DNA of 10,457 nucleotides from DRGT01 sp022567895 (GCA_022567895.1 JADFGC010000045.1:1-10457); one strand, 5' to 3'; counted from the first letter of the stretch, positions 1-7,370 are shown. Program-made: numbers and translations. The notes: generated from the letters alone by a model not told the origin.

Positions 1-1545
1 CACCAATTGGGAAAATAATTGGAGCATTGTTAGAAACAGTAGAAATTCCAATTATGTCGTATACTGTAGCATTTCCAATTACCACACTACTTCCATTTGG
101 TCCTTCAGCTTCTGCCGTGATGTTTAGAGAAGGGATAATTTCTGGAGCAGTTGAATCAACTACAGAGATAATTTGAGTGGCACTAGCAGAATTTCCTGAG
201 ATGTCAACTGCAGTCCAAGTCACTGTAGTCATGCCAATTGGGAATGAATTAGGAGCATCATTTGTTATAGACGCAATTTCAACGATGTCAGAAACTTGTA
301 GCTGGCCTAAATCTGCAAAGTTTTCAGCAGTATCCACTGCTTCAATCAATACATCTGCGGGAGCAGTGATTTTGGGAGATGTAGTATCAATAATGGAAAT
401 TATCTGTTCTTTAATTACAACATTTCCATAGATATCAGTTACAGTCCATGTTACTGTAGTGTTTCCAAATGAAAATGTCTCTGGTGCATTATTAATAATG
501 GATGATATTTCAGAAATATCCTCTACAAAAACTTCTTCCAAGTTGACTATATTTCCTTCAAGTCCTGTTGCTTCACTAATAATATTTTCAGTAATTATAA
601 TAGATGGAGATGTTGTATCAACAACGCTTACAATTTGTTGAATTGTTGCAAAATTACCTGAGGCATCTGTTGCAGTCCATATTACTATTGTATCACCAAT
701 TGGAAAAGCAGCAAGAGCGTCATTTGTGGTTGTGACTTGTTGAATATCAGTTACATTTAACGTTCCAATATTAACATGATTACTATTAGTTGAGATTGCT
801 TCAAACACAATATTTTCTGGAGGGATAATTGTTGGCGCAATTGTATCAACAACTGTAACCAATTGTGTTGCAGTTACTATGTTACCAGATGCATCTGATG
901 CTATCCATGTAATGGTAGTATTTCCCATTCCAAAGAATTGAGGTGCATCATTTGAAATTGATAAAATATCCCCATTATCAATTACAGTTACCTCTCCAAG
1001 ATAGATTTCATTTTGATCTAATGATGTTGCCTCAACAATCAGATCTGCTGGAACGTAAAGTGTAGGATTTGAAGTATCCAAAACTATAATCTTTTGAGGT
1101 GTAGTTGAAGTATTTCCCATTACGTCTGTAGCTGTCCATGTAACTATGGTTTCACCAATTGGAAAAGCTGTTGGTGCATCATTTGTAATTGAAATTACTC
1201 CCACATTATCAGTTGCTATTGGGTTAGTTAGCTCCACAGTATTTTGAGTGGGGTTATCAGCTTCTACTGTAATGTCTGAAAGTGATGAAATTGTAGGAGG
1301 GGTTGTATCTGAAACTATCACTATTTGAGTAGCAATTGCCATATTTCCAGCCCCATCTATGGCTGTCCATATGACTGTGGTTATGCCTATTGAAAACTCT
1401 GCAGGGGCATTAGATGTAAGTGATTTAATTCCACTTTCATCTGTAGCCATTGCTTGACCTATTGAAACCGGTGTAAGACCACCTGTTGCCTCAATTTGTA
1501 AATCATTTGGTGGAAGAATTGTTGGTTTTGTGAAATCGTTTGGAA
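1..1545 (-). repeat. Tandem HYR-coding repeats, period about 230 bp
   Basis: Domain boundaries (the 'VVD' codons, read on the plus strand as gtatcaac-like words) recur near 155, 388, 615, 850, 1078, 1308 and 1535, a period of about 230 bases or 77 codons. The copies share protein motifs (NDAP, FPIG, T.WTATD..GN) but have diverged in DNA sequence, so this is an old protein repeat and not a recent tandem duplication. It continues past the left edge. Confidence 0.85.
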
Positions 1546-2536
1546 TTGGATTAATCACAGTTGTGGTTTCTGGTGTAGTTGTTGTTTCAGCTGTTTGTGG
1601 TGTTTCACCAACAATTGGGGTATCAAATTTTTGAATTCTATGACCATTTGAATCTACAACAAACAAATTTCCAAATTTATCTAGTGCAACATCTTTTGCA
1701 ATTTTAAATTTACCAGCTTCAATTCCCATAGTACCAAATGTAGTAAGTGTCATTCCATTAGGATCTAATCTTAAAATTCTGTTATTATCCCCATCTGCAA
1801 CATACAAATTTCCTTCAGGATCAATTGTAATTCCATGTGGTCTTAATGAAATGCCAGCAGAGTTTGGTCCAAATGCTTGTATGAAGTTTCCAGAAGAATC
1901 AAATTTCTTAATTCTGTTTGATGATGGATCAGAAACATAGATGTTACCTTCACTATCTGTTGTAATTCCCATTGGAGATATGAATTGGTTATCAGATGTT
2001 CCACTAGAACCAAACATCATAATAAAATCTCCATCTGATGAGAATTGTTGAATTCTATGATTTCCAGTATCTACAACTAAAACAGTACTGTTACTTCCAA
2101 TTGTAATTCCACTTGGATACATAAATTGTCCAGGATCATTTCCCTGTATACCCCATTGTGTTACAAAGTTTCCATTCAAATCAAATTTTTGAATTTTATT
2201 TAATTGATTATCAACAACATAAACAGAATTTTCATCAATAGCAATTCCACTTACTGAATGAAATTGGCCTGCTCCACTTCCTACACTTCCCCATGCTTTC
2301 AAAAAGGTTCCATCATTGTTGAATTGTTGTACTCGTCTGTTTCCCAAGTCTGTAACATAGACATTTCCTTCAGAGTCAATTGCAATGTTTTGTGGATTGA
2401 AAAACTCGCCATTTCTGTTACCTGATGTGCCCCATTCAGTAATCAGTGGATGACTGGCACTCTGCGCAGATACTACATCGATAGCGCCAACTAACAGCAT
2501 GGTAAGTACCACTAGGGACAGTATAGCCTTCAACAA
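1..2536 (-). CDS. Secreted NHL-propeller / tandem HYR-domain surface protein, C-terminus cut off by window edge
   Basis: Open frame of 845 codons running off the left edge with no stop. A signal peptide is visible (residues 1-24: Lys3, a long hydrophobic core, VSA|Q cleavage), so the protein should be exported. Residues about 30-310 hold six NHL repeats of about 46 residues (pattern GQF..P.GI.ID..GN.YV.D..N.RIQ.F), enough for one six-bladed beta-propeller. A Thr/Pro-rich linker (about 305-330) leads into HYR (hyalin-type Ig-like) domains of about 77 residues, each ending in WTATD..GN and a VVD-T-P boundary; six are complete and a seventh is cut. HYR domains are linked to extracellular adhesion, so a surface or adhesion role is inferred. 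The start is uncertain: TTG 2536 gives a full signal peptide, while ATG 2500 and GTG 2512 shorten it. No convincing TATA box or ribosome binding site precedes any of them. Confidence 0.9.
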   Translation of the reverse strand, partial: MLKAILSLVVLTMLLVGAIDVVSAQSASHPLITEWGTSGNRNGEFFNPQNIAIDSEGNVYVTDLGNRRVQQFNNDGTFLKAWGSVGSGAGQFHSVSGIAIDENSVYVVDNQLNKIQKFDLNGNFVTQWGIQGNDPGQFMYPSGITIGSNSTVLVVDTGNHRIQQFSSDGDFIMMFGSSGTSDNQFISPMGITTDSEGNIYVSDPSSNRIKKFDSSGNFIQAFGPNSAGISLRPHGITIDPEGNLYVADGDNNRILRLDPNGMTLTTFGTMGIEAGKFKIAKDVALDKFGNLFVVDSNGHRIQKFDTPIVGETPQTAETTTTPETTTVINPIPNDFTKPTILPPNDLQIEATGGLTPVSIGQAMATDESGIKSLTSNAPAEFSIGITTVIWTAIDGAGNMAIATQIVIVSDTTPPTISSLSDITVEADNPTQNTVELTNPIATDNVGVISITNDAPTAFPIGETIVTWTATDVMGNTSTTPQKIIVLDTSNPTLYVPADLIVEATSLDQNEIYLGEVTVIDNGDILSISNDAPQFFGMGNTTITWIASDASGNIVTATQLVTVVDTIAPTIIPPENIVFEAISTNSNHVNIGTLNVTDIQQVTTTNDALAAFPIGDTIVIWTATDASGNFATIQQIVSVVDTTSPSIIITENIISEATGLEGNIVNLEEVFVEDISEISSIINNAPETFSFGNTTVTWTVTDIYGNVVIKEQIISIIDTTSPKITAPADVLIEAVDTAENFADLGQLQVSDIVEIASITNDAPNSFPIGMTTVTWTAVDISGNSASATQIISVVDSTAPEIIPSLNITAEAEGPNGSSVVIGNATVYDIIGISTVSNNAPIIFPIG

Positions 2537-2609
2537 GGCCAAATTTCAAATTGAGAAGAAGATCTCAGGAGTGAGGAATTGTTGTAGTTTTTGTCAAAAA
2601 TGGGTAAAA

Positions 2610-3386
2610 TTAGAAGGGTTTGTTCACTTCACGAGTAAAAACATAGCTGGCAAGACCAACCATAACCAATACAAATACAGCGATTACTCCGATACTCAAA
2701 GCAGGTGAAACTCCTTCTGTAACTCCTGTCATAAGACCACGAATAAGAAGAATCGTGTAAGTTACTGGATTTAGCTTTGCAGCTACTGCAAGCCAATCAG
2801 GCAATAACTCTAATGGGAAAAGAGCAGGACTTATCATAAACAATGGCATGCCAAGAAAGTTGATAATTCCCCAAAAAGTTTCTTGAGACTTTGCAGTTGC
2901 TGCAACCATTACAGAAATTCCAGAGAATCCAAGAGAGAATAAAATTACAATTGCCATAATTGGAACAATTACAATAAAGTTTGGAAAACTAACACCGATT
3001 GCAAAAGCAATTCCTATAATCAAGCTAGCTTGTAGCGCAGCAATCAAAGAGATTGCAAGCATTTTTCCAAGTGCAATTGATGAACGAGAAATTGGGGAGG
3101 TGAGCGCCTTATTCATAAAACCATATCGTCTATCCCACAAAGTGTTTACACCGCCAAAAATACTTGTAAAAATTGCTGTGAGAATTATAACGCCTGGTGT
3201 CATAAATTCAATGTATTCTCCATCAAAGCCAACCGCCTGAATTAATGGTTGTGTTCCAGCAAAAGTATTACCAATTACAATTATCCAAACTACTGGCTGG
3301 ATTAATCTAATAATTACGCCACTACGTGATTTTCTATAACGTTTCATTTCTCTCCAGAAAATAGTGTACGTGTCAGAAAAAATCAA
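2610..3386 (-). CDS. ABC-2 type transporter permease (DrrB-like)
   Basis: Membrane subunit of a two-component ABC exporter. The 258 residues match the usual DrrB/ABC-2 length. A basic N-terminal stretch (WREMKRYRKSRSG, about 11-23) precedes a first membrane segment (about 24-42). A loop with a membrane-proximal GVNTLWDRRYG motif (about 79-89) follows, then SPISRSSIALGK and four to five more hydrophobic segments to about 250, as typical for the family. The start is TTG at 3386, inside the end of the ATPase gene (4-base TTGA overlap). A strong GAGGAG site 9 bases upstream fits this start and argues for translational coupling. The substrate cannot be told from sequence; relatives export drugs, lipids or polysaccharides. 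Confidence 0.92.
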   Translation of the reverse strand: MIFSDTYTIFWREMKRYRKSRSGVIIRLIQPVVWIIVIGNTFAGTQPLIQAVGFDGEYIEFMTPGVIILTAIFTSIFGGVNTLWDRRYGFMNKALTSPISRSSIALGKMLAISLIAALQASLIIGIAFAIGVSFPNFIVIVPIMAIVILFSLGFSGISVMVAATAKSQETFWGIINFLGMPLFMISPALFPLELLPDWLAVAAKLNPVTYTILLIRGLMTGVTEGVSPALSIGVIAVFVLVMVGLASYVFTREVNKPF

Positions 3387-4381
3387 GATCTTATTCTCCT
3401 CATTTTTGCAAATTCTAGTTTTTGGTTATATTTTCCGTTATCATCACGCAGTTCATGACCTGTGTAAGAAATGAAAACATCATCAAGCGTTGGTCTAGTT
3501 AAAGAGATTTCATTAATTTTGATTTTAAGATTAGAGGTAATTTGAAAAATTTGTGGTATTAATTCTGTTCCTTTTGTAGTGTAAACAACAATTTGATTAT
3601 CATTTGTTGATACATCTTTTACAAGTGAGATTGTTTTTAATTGTGATAATAAATCAGGATTAGTAGGATCACCATCAAGTTTAAAGTAAACTACCTCGTT
3701 TCCCAGAGCGTTTTTCATTGTTTGAGGAGTATCTATGACTTGGATTTTCCCATAGTCTATGATTCCAATTCTATCACAAAGTTTGTCTGCCTCTTCCATG
3801 TAATGCGTTGAAAGAAATATTGTCATGTTGAATTCTTTGTGAATTTGTTTGATATAGTCCCAAATTTTCCGTCTAGTTTGAATGTCTAATCCAACAGTTG
3901 GTTCATCAAGAACTAGAACTTTGGGTCGATGAAGTAATCCACCAGCAATATCTAGTCTTTTTCGCATTCCTCCAGAATAAGTAATAACAGCTCGATCTTG
4001 TTTGTCTTTAAGTTCTATTAGTTCTAAAAGTTCATCAATTCTTTTTTCAATCAAATTTTTTGGAATATGATTTAATCTTCCTTGAAGTAGTAAATTTTCT
4101 CTACCAGTTAGATATTCATCGACTGCAATTTCTTGTTGTACATAGCCAATGTTTTCTCTTACCTTTTTTGCTTGACTAACTACATCATAACCAGCCACTA
4201 TAGCTTTTCCTGACGTTGGTTTTAGTAGGGTAGTTAGAATCATCATAGTGGTGGTTTTGCCAGCACCGTTAGGGCCAAGAAACCCAAAAATTTCACCCTC
4301 TTCTACATTAAACGAAATGTCATCAACTGCCTTTGTTTTCCCAAATTCTTTTACTAGAGATTTGGTCTCTATTGTGTTCAA
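3383..4381 (-). CDS. ABC transporter ATP-binding protein (DrrA/CcmA-like)
   Basis: Cytoplasmic ATPase that powers the permease encoded directly downstream. Visible motifs are Walker A GPNGAGKTT, a Q-loop around YVQQE, the signature YSGGMRKRLDIAGG, Walker B VLVLDEPTVGLD and the H-loop STHYMEEAD. The C-terminal ~100 residues form the regulatory extension of DrrA-type proteins, ending in the familiar RPTLDDVFISYTGHE motif. The frame could begin at TTG 4402 (339 residues), but a TATA box at 4403-4409 sits immediately before that codon. A leaderless transcript would start at TTG 4381, giving MNTIETKSLVKEF, 332 residues, so I chose 4381. The stop overlaps the permease start, so the two genes form an operon. 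Export function is secure; the substrate is unknown. Confidence 0.92.
   Translation of the reverse strand: MNTIETKSLVKEFGKTKAVDDISFNVEEGEIFGFLGPNGAGKTTTMMILTTLLKPTSGKAIVAGYDVVSQAKKVRENIGYVQQEIAVDEYLTGRENLLLQGRLNHIPKNLIEKRIDELLELIELKDKQDRAVITYSGGMRKRLDIAGGLLHRPKVLVLDEPTVGLDIQTRRKIWDYIKQIHKEFNMTIFLSTHYMEEADKLCDRIGIIDYGKIQVIDTPQTMKNALGNEVVYFKLDGDPTNPDLLSQLKTISLVKDVSTNDNQIVVYTTKGTELIPQIFQITSNLKIKINEISLTRPTLDDVFISYTGHELRDDNGKYNQKLEFAKMRRIRS
3396..3401 (-). promoter_or_regulatory. Shine-Dalgarno site of the ABC permease
   Basis: GAGGAG on the minus strand, 9 bases before the TTG start at 3386 and within the last codons of the ATPase gene. It is the clearest ribosome binding site in the window. It belongs to a downstream operon gene, which fits the archaeal pattern of leaderless first genes and Shine-Dalgarno-led internal genes. 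Confidence 0.75.
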
Positions 4382-4402
4382 CAGAGTGATGGATTTTTGC
4401 AA

Positions 4403-4409
4403 TTATAAA
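4403..4409 (-). promoter_or_regulatory. TATA box for the ABC exporter operon
   Basis: TTTATAA on the minus strand, centred 25 bases before TTG 4381. This is the usual archaeal box-A distance for a leaderless transcript, and it decides the ATPase start. Confidence 0.65.
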
Positions 4410-4475
4410 TTGCTAACAGTTTCTAGATCATTAATTTATGAGGGGCCGAGGAAGAAAATCGATCTCCCAAAAAAA

Positions 4476-4483
4476 TTTAAGTA
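4476..4483 (+). promoter_or_regulatory. TATA box for the small zinc-ribbon gene
   Basis: TTTAAGTA within an A/T-rich run, centred about 25 bases before ATG 4504, again giving a leaderless start. Together with the box at 4403-4409 it makes the 4382-4503 gap a divergent promoter region. A GC-rich patch (GGGGCCGAGG, 4442-4451) between them stands out from its surroundings and has no assigned role. Confidence 0.55.
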
Positions 4484-4503
4484 AATAATAAAATGCGAAT
4501 TTT

Positions 4504-4605
4504 ATGAAAGGACTTTGTCACGTTTGTAACTCATCAAATGTTGATGTTACTGTAGAGGAAGACATTGTAATTTGTAAAAACTGTCAAGACAAAACAGAGT
4601 CTTAA
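4504..4605 (+). CDS. 33-residue zinc-ribbon mini-protein
   Basis: A complete 33-codon frame, ATG to TAA, with two CxxC knuckles (Cys5/Cys8 in CHVC and Cys24/Cys27 in CKNC) separated by 15 residues. This is the minimal layout of a zinc ribbon binding one structural zinc. Very small zinc-ribbon proteins are common in archaea, where they act as adaptors or parts of transcription and translation complexes; the role here is unknown. Support comes from the TATA box 25 bases upstream and from the cysteine spacing, which is unlikely by chance. Its stop overlaps the stop of the convergent 99-residue gene within 4 bases. The start has no plausible alternative. Confidence 0.7.
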   Translation: MKGLCHVCNSSNVDVTVEEDIVICKNCQDKTES

Positions 4606-4901
4606 TTTGGAAGATTTTCAGATATTTTTTCTCTAATCTCTTTTCCTTTTACCTCGATTATTTCTTTAATTTCCATCAGTTCTTCTCCTTCTGGCCATCT
4701 ATCAATCTCATCAAAGAATATGTGTTGGGCATGGCATTCTAATCGGCCGATATACCAACCATAAGCAAAGTTAAAGTAATTATCAAATTTCCAAACTTTG
4801 TGCATTTGAGGCAAAATTTCTCGTAAGAGAATTGGAATTCCGTTTATGTGTTCTTGAATGTTTATTTGGATGATTTCGCGAACTTCAGGATCAAATGACA
4901 T
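4602..4901 (-). CDS. Hypothetical protein, 99 residues
   Basis: Not assigned to a named family. The protein is soluble, probably mostly helical, and has no signal peptide or membrane segment. Its middle is rich in aromatics and histidine (Trp37 to Trp68, with FNFAYGWYIGRLECHAQHIF), and it ends in a charged helix (EIKEIIEVKGKEIREKI). The conserved-looking aromatic core suggests a real domain and not a random frame. It lies 42 bases downstream of the PRC-barrel gene on the same strand and could be co-transcribed. An AT-rich box (around 4922-4931) about 26 bases before ATG 4901 could equally drive it alone. It ends tail to tail with the zinc-ribbon gene. Confidence 0.75.
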   Translation of the reverse strand: MSFDPEVREIIQINIQEHINGIPILLREILPQMHKVWKFDNYFNFAYGWYIGRLECHAQHIFFDEIDRWPEGEELMEIKEIIEVKGKEIREKISENLPN

Positions 4902-4943
4902 TATAGATAATTAAAAATTAGTTAAAATAAAGATTGTTGGGGA

Positions 4944-5396
4944 TTATTCTAGATTTTTGTATTCTTCTTTTGTAACTTTGAGTTTTACCTGTTCTCCAAC
5001 GCCCCAAATTTCCGATTTTGAAAGAATCTTTGTGTGCATCAATCCATCTGAAACCTCAATGGATTCTAACTCGTTTGTGTCAGGATGTCTGTGGAGCCGT
5101 TTTATTTTTCCTATTTTATGACCGTCTATATCTACAACATCAATGCCAGTTCTCACAGGAGGAGTGCTAAGTAACAGAGTCTCTGTTGTGAATCTATCAA
5201 TGTATGTTTCTGGCAAAAAGTAATCTTTATGAAATCCTTGGTGGATCGTTACACCAGAAACTGCTAATGTTTCTTGGTTGATGTGAACGTGTTTTACTTT
5301 GCCATATTGAATACCTTCTCTATCAACAACTTTTTTTCCTGTAAAGTCATCTGCTGTTGCTAAATTAGGTGGCATGCCTTCTAGTTTAGTTGACAT
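4944..5396 (-). CDS. PRC-barrel domain protein (two barrel-like halves)
   Basis: About 150 residues with two PRC-barrel-like halves. The first is around residues 17-75 (DFTGKKVVDREGIQYGKVKHV), the second around 81-145 (GIDVVDIDGHKIGKIKRLH ... EIWGVGEQVKL). Both show the hallmark 'G..V.D..G..IGK.K.V' start. PRC barrels are small beta-barrels found in photosynthetic reaction centre H subunits and in RimM, and they often mediate protein or RNA contacts. Thaumarchaeota carry several stand-alone copies without a known role. The frame extends to TTG 5501, but that start would overlap the divergent gene at 5472 and add an unrelated-looking tail. ATG 5396 (MSTKLEGMPPN) is therefore preferred; ATG 5375 is also possible. 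Confidence 0.85.
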   Translation of the reverse strand: MSTKLEGMPPNLATADDFTGKKVVDREGIQYGKVKHVHINQETLAVSGVTIHQGFHKDYFLPETYIDRFTTETLLLSTPPVRTGIDVVDIDGHKIGKIKRLHRHPDTNELESIEVSDGLMHTKILSKSEIWGVGEQVKLKVTKEEYKNLE

Positions 5397-5471
5397 GAGG
5401 CTAGGTTGAGAGATTTGCTTATCATTACAGATATCAGGATTTTCTATCAATGAGGTTAAATTACTTGACAA

Positions 5472-5804
5472 ATGAATTTGGTCGTGAATAAAACAAATCA
5501 AGTCTTTAAGGCAGTTTTAACCACAAAGGGAAGAAAAACAGGAAAAGAACATTCGGTGTGGTTAAGGGCCGTCATGTATAATGATAAAATCTATTTTTCA
5601 AGGCACAGACCTGATGGGGATTGGTTTCAAAATGCATCAGTAAACCCTGATGTTAAAATTAATTTTGATAACAAACAACTTGTTGGAAAAGCAGTAATAA
5701 TTACAAACGAAGAATTAGCTAGGAAAATTTCAGAGCTAAAATATCCTGGTGAAGAACGAGCTAAAGAAAAAAGAGTCGTTTTAGAAATTACACTATGTGA
5801 ATGA
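5472..5804 (+). CDS. DDN-like F420/flavin split-barrel protein (nitroreductase-family, PF04075 type)
   Basis: A 110-residue protein resembling the deazaflavin(F420)-dependent nitroreductase family. LTTKGRKTGKEHSVWL (about 16-31) matches the L-TT-GRKSG motif. A beta strand (DKIYF), the D-W-F-QN ... NPDVKI stretch (DGDWFQNASVNPDVKINF, about 48-65, equivalent to the family's 'PDWYHNLRANPEV') and a C-terminal strand (VVLEIT) follow. The family binds F420 or flavin and reduces quinones or nitro compounds; thaumarchaea are known to make F420, so a redox role is plausible. It is shorter than most members (usually about 130-150 residues), lacking the N-terminal helix. ATG 5472 is listed, but GTG 5484 lies 25 bases after a TTAAATTA box and is a leaderless alternative. 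The 3' end overlaps the convergent gene by 17 bases. Confidence 0.8.
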   Translation: MNLVVNKTNQVFKAVLTTKGRKTGKEHSVWLRAVMYNDKIYFSRHRPDGDWFQNASVNPDVKINFDNKQLVGKAVIITNEELARKISELKYPGEERAKEKRVVLEITLCE

Positions 5805-6432
5805 TTGTAGAAACCCCACGTCTATCTATTTCCATTCCATTTTCCATTTCGCTAACGGTGACGGTAAATGAAATAACATCTCTTTGTTTGCATGCTCCTG
5901 CATCAAGTTTTAGATGAATATCCATGAGTTCAAATTCTTCTTGAGGTAAATTTGTTTCATCAAAAGACACCTTTTCTGTAGCTTCTATTCTAAATCTATC
6001 ATCTTTGAAATGAAATCCAAGTTTTGTTTTTCTTCCTTTTCTACCTGTTGCTTTAACATTAACATCAATTATTCCTGGTTTTGCCATAGTGTAACTAGAT
6101 TTTTGGTTTACAAAGACTCCAATTTGAATAGGTTTTCCAGCAGTGGCTTCAGCCATCTTTTGTATGCCATCGTTCATTACAATGTCAACTCCCTTGATAG
6201 TTTGAGGTACTTTGGCAATCCAGTCGTTAGTTCTTTCAATGGTAGATGCTATTCCCGCTCTTCTCTTTTTGTCCTCATCAGATTGGAGTTTGTAATAATC
6301 AACCCATTCAAGATAATCTTTTGAAATATCTTTGATAAAATCAATGCAAGTTATTTTGTAACCTTCTACAGTTGTGTCCCTACCTGCTTCCTCATCATAA
6401 GAGGTAGTTCTGTCATCTAAAGGTAAAGCCAT
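5788..6432 (-). CDS. Hypothetical protein, 214 residues, probably beta-rich C-terminal half
   Basis: No family recognised. Residues 1-90 look helical and charged (DFIKDISKDYLEWVDYYKL, then DEDKKRRAGIASTIERTNDW). Residues about 95-214 alternate short hydrophobic strands with turns (IQIGVFVNQKSS, GIIDVNVKATGRKGRKTKLG, VISFTVTVSEME), suggesting a beta-sandwich. There is no signal peptide or membrane segment, so it is probably cytoplasmic. The frame allows TTG 6435, but ATG 6432 (MALPLDDRT) follows directly and sits 25 bases after a TTTTTTTAC box, so it is preferred. It is divergent from the 6499 gene and overlaps the DDN-like gene by 17 bases at its 3' end. Confidence 0.8.
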   Translation of the reverse strand: MALPLDDRTTSYDEEAGRDTTVEGYKITCIDFIKDISKDYLEWVDYYKLQSDEDKKRRAGIASTIERTNDWIAKVPQTIKGVDIVMNDGIQKMAEATAGKPIQIGVFVNQKSSYTMAKPGIIDVNVKATGRKGRKTKLGFHFKDDRFRIEATEKVSFDETNLPQEEFELMDIHLKLDAGACKQRDVISFTVTVSEMENGMEIDRRGVSTIIHIV

Positions 6433-6453
6433 CAAGAGTCATACTTTGTACAT

Positions 6454-6476
6454 GTAAAAAAATCAATGCATATAAT
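6454..6476. promoter_or_regulatory. Divergent TATA boxes between the 214- and 156-residue genes
   Basis: Two boxes lie back to back. On the plus strand ATATAAT (6470-6476) is centred 26 bases before ATG 6499. On the minus strand TTTTTTTAC (6462-6454) is centred about 25 bases before ATG 6432. Both spacings suit leaderless transcripts. The plus box overlaps the two earlier in-frame ATGs (6466, 6475), which argues against those starts. Confidence 0.55.
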
Positions 6477-6498
6477 GGCAAATCAAATAATCTTTCTT

Positions 6499-6969
6499 AT
6501 GAGCTTTAGAGTAATTACAGAAGATCTTCAGAATCAACTGAAATCTAATCTTCCTCAAATTAGGTTAATATTAAAACAAAATCCTGCTATGGCGTATACA
6601 AAAATTACAGAAATTGGTTCAGGAGTGGGAAAAAAATACGGAATTAAACTAGTTGTAAATTTCCCTGAGCGTGGAAAAATTAATGATTTTGATTCTTATG
6701 GAAAGCAAGATCTTAGTATAATTGTAGATCAAACAAAAACGAATTTTCCCATTGAACGAAGTATAATAAAATCTAAAGCAAGTGAAATTTTTGGCGACGT
6801 TAAGATACAAGATGCCTATATGTCTGAAGGAAAAGAGGGTGTAAAAATATTTTTTGAGAATGGGAGAATTGATATTTTACCTCATTCACTTCATGTATGG
6901 TGTAAATTTTCTGAAAAAGTGACTAATTTTTGTGATTGGTTATTTGAAAATGTATACCTGTTAAAATAA
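6499..6969 (+). CDS. Hypothetical protein, 156 residues
   Basis: No family recognised. The sequence reads as an alternating alpha/beta cytoplasmic protein: an N-terminal helix (EDLQNQLKSNLPQIRLILKQ), strands such as YGIKLVVNF and DLSIIVDQ, a later EGVKIFFENGRIDIL hairpin, and an aromatic C-terminal helix (WCKFSEKVTNFCDWLFENVY). The frame can be extended to ATG 6466 (167 residues) or 6475, but those codons fall within or before the ATATAAT box. ATG 6499 (MSFRVITEDL) is 26 bases after it, so I chose 6499. It ends 10 bases from the convergent TPR gene. Codon use matches the neighbours, with no sign of transfer. Confidence 0.75.
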   Translation: MSFRVITEDLQNQLKSNLPQIRLILKQNPAMAYTKITEIGSGVGKKYGIKLVVNFPERGKINDFDSYGKQDLSIIVDQTKTNFPIERSIIKSKASEIFGDVKIQDAYMSEGKEGVKIFFENGRIDILPHSLHVWCKFSEKVTNFCDWLFENVYLLK

Positions 6970-6979
6970 TCATTTGGGA

Positions 6980-7339
6980 TTAATTTTGTTCTAAATTTTT
7001 TAAGATATTTTTTGCGTCTATGTTATCTGGATCTATTTTGAGAATTTTTTTACAACAATCCTTAACCTTTTCAATCTCTTTTAGAAATGCATGAACATTT
7101 GCTTTTAGAAGAAGAGTTTCAGGATCATTTTCATTTAATGATAATGCCTTATCAAAGTAAGCTAGAGCATTATTTGCATCCTCTAAGATATAGTAAATGC
7201 CACCCATTATGAAATAATAGTCAGAGTCTTCAGAAAATTTTTCCTCTATACTCTCTCCAAATTCTAAAGCTTCCTTGTATTCGCCTTCTTTCACTAGTTT
7301 TTTGAGATGGCGTTTTGGATAACTAAACAAGCCAACCAA
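6980..7339 (-). CDS. Small TPR-repeat protein
   Basis: A 119-residue all-helical protein of tetratricopeptide repeats, which act as protein-binding scaffolds. A first degenerate unit (about 15-37, EGEYKEALEFGESI) is followed by a good one (about 39-72, ending NNALAYFDKALSLNENDP) and another (about 73-106, ending CCKKILKIDPDN), then a capping helix (AKNILKNLEQ). The consensus Gly/Ala-Tyr-Ala-Leu-Pro positions are recognisable. There is no signal peptide. The start is TTG 7339, with TTG 7330 possible; only a weak AGGG lies upstream and no TATA box fits. The gene follows the secreted 482-residue gene by 31 bases on the same strand, so it is probably read from that gene's transcript. A link in function is not shown. 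Confidence 0.85.
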   Translation of the reverse strand: MVGLFSYPKRHLKKLVKEGEYKEALEFGESIEEKFSEDSDYYFIMGGIYYILEDANNALAYFDKALSLNENDPETLLLKANVHAFLKEIEKVKDCCKKILKIDPDNIDAKNILKNLEQN

Positions 7340-7370
7340 GATGAAACCCTAACCAGAATTGATTTTAGTT

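Noticed and set aside
177..641. Plus-strand frames of 84 and 60 codons
   Set aside because: They lie antisense to the HYR repeats, which have clear domain motifs on the minus strand; no TATA box or family match supports them.
2551..2567. Small inverted repeat TGAGA/TCTCA upstream of the surface protein
   Set aside because: Only 5 bp of stem and no following T-tract, so it is not convincing as a terminator or operator.
2499..2708. Plus-strand 69-codon frame
   Set aside because: It overlaps the signal peptide of the surface protein and the 3' end of the permease on the other strand, with no recognisable protein features.
4248..4484. Plus-strand 78-codon frame
   Set aside because: Antisense shadow of the ATPase Walker A region.
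4438..4488. 16-residue basic frame MRGRGRKSISQ... on the plus strand
   Set aside because: Too short and lacking its own promoter; it ends inside the TATA region of the zinc-ribbon gene. The GC-rich patch it covers is noted instead.
6010..6324. Plus-strand 104-codon frame
   Set aside because: Antisense to the 214-residue gene; Phe/Ser/Cys-rich composition typical of a shadow of a charged protein.
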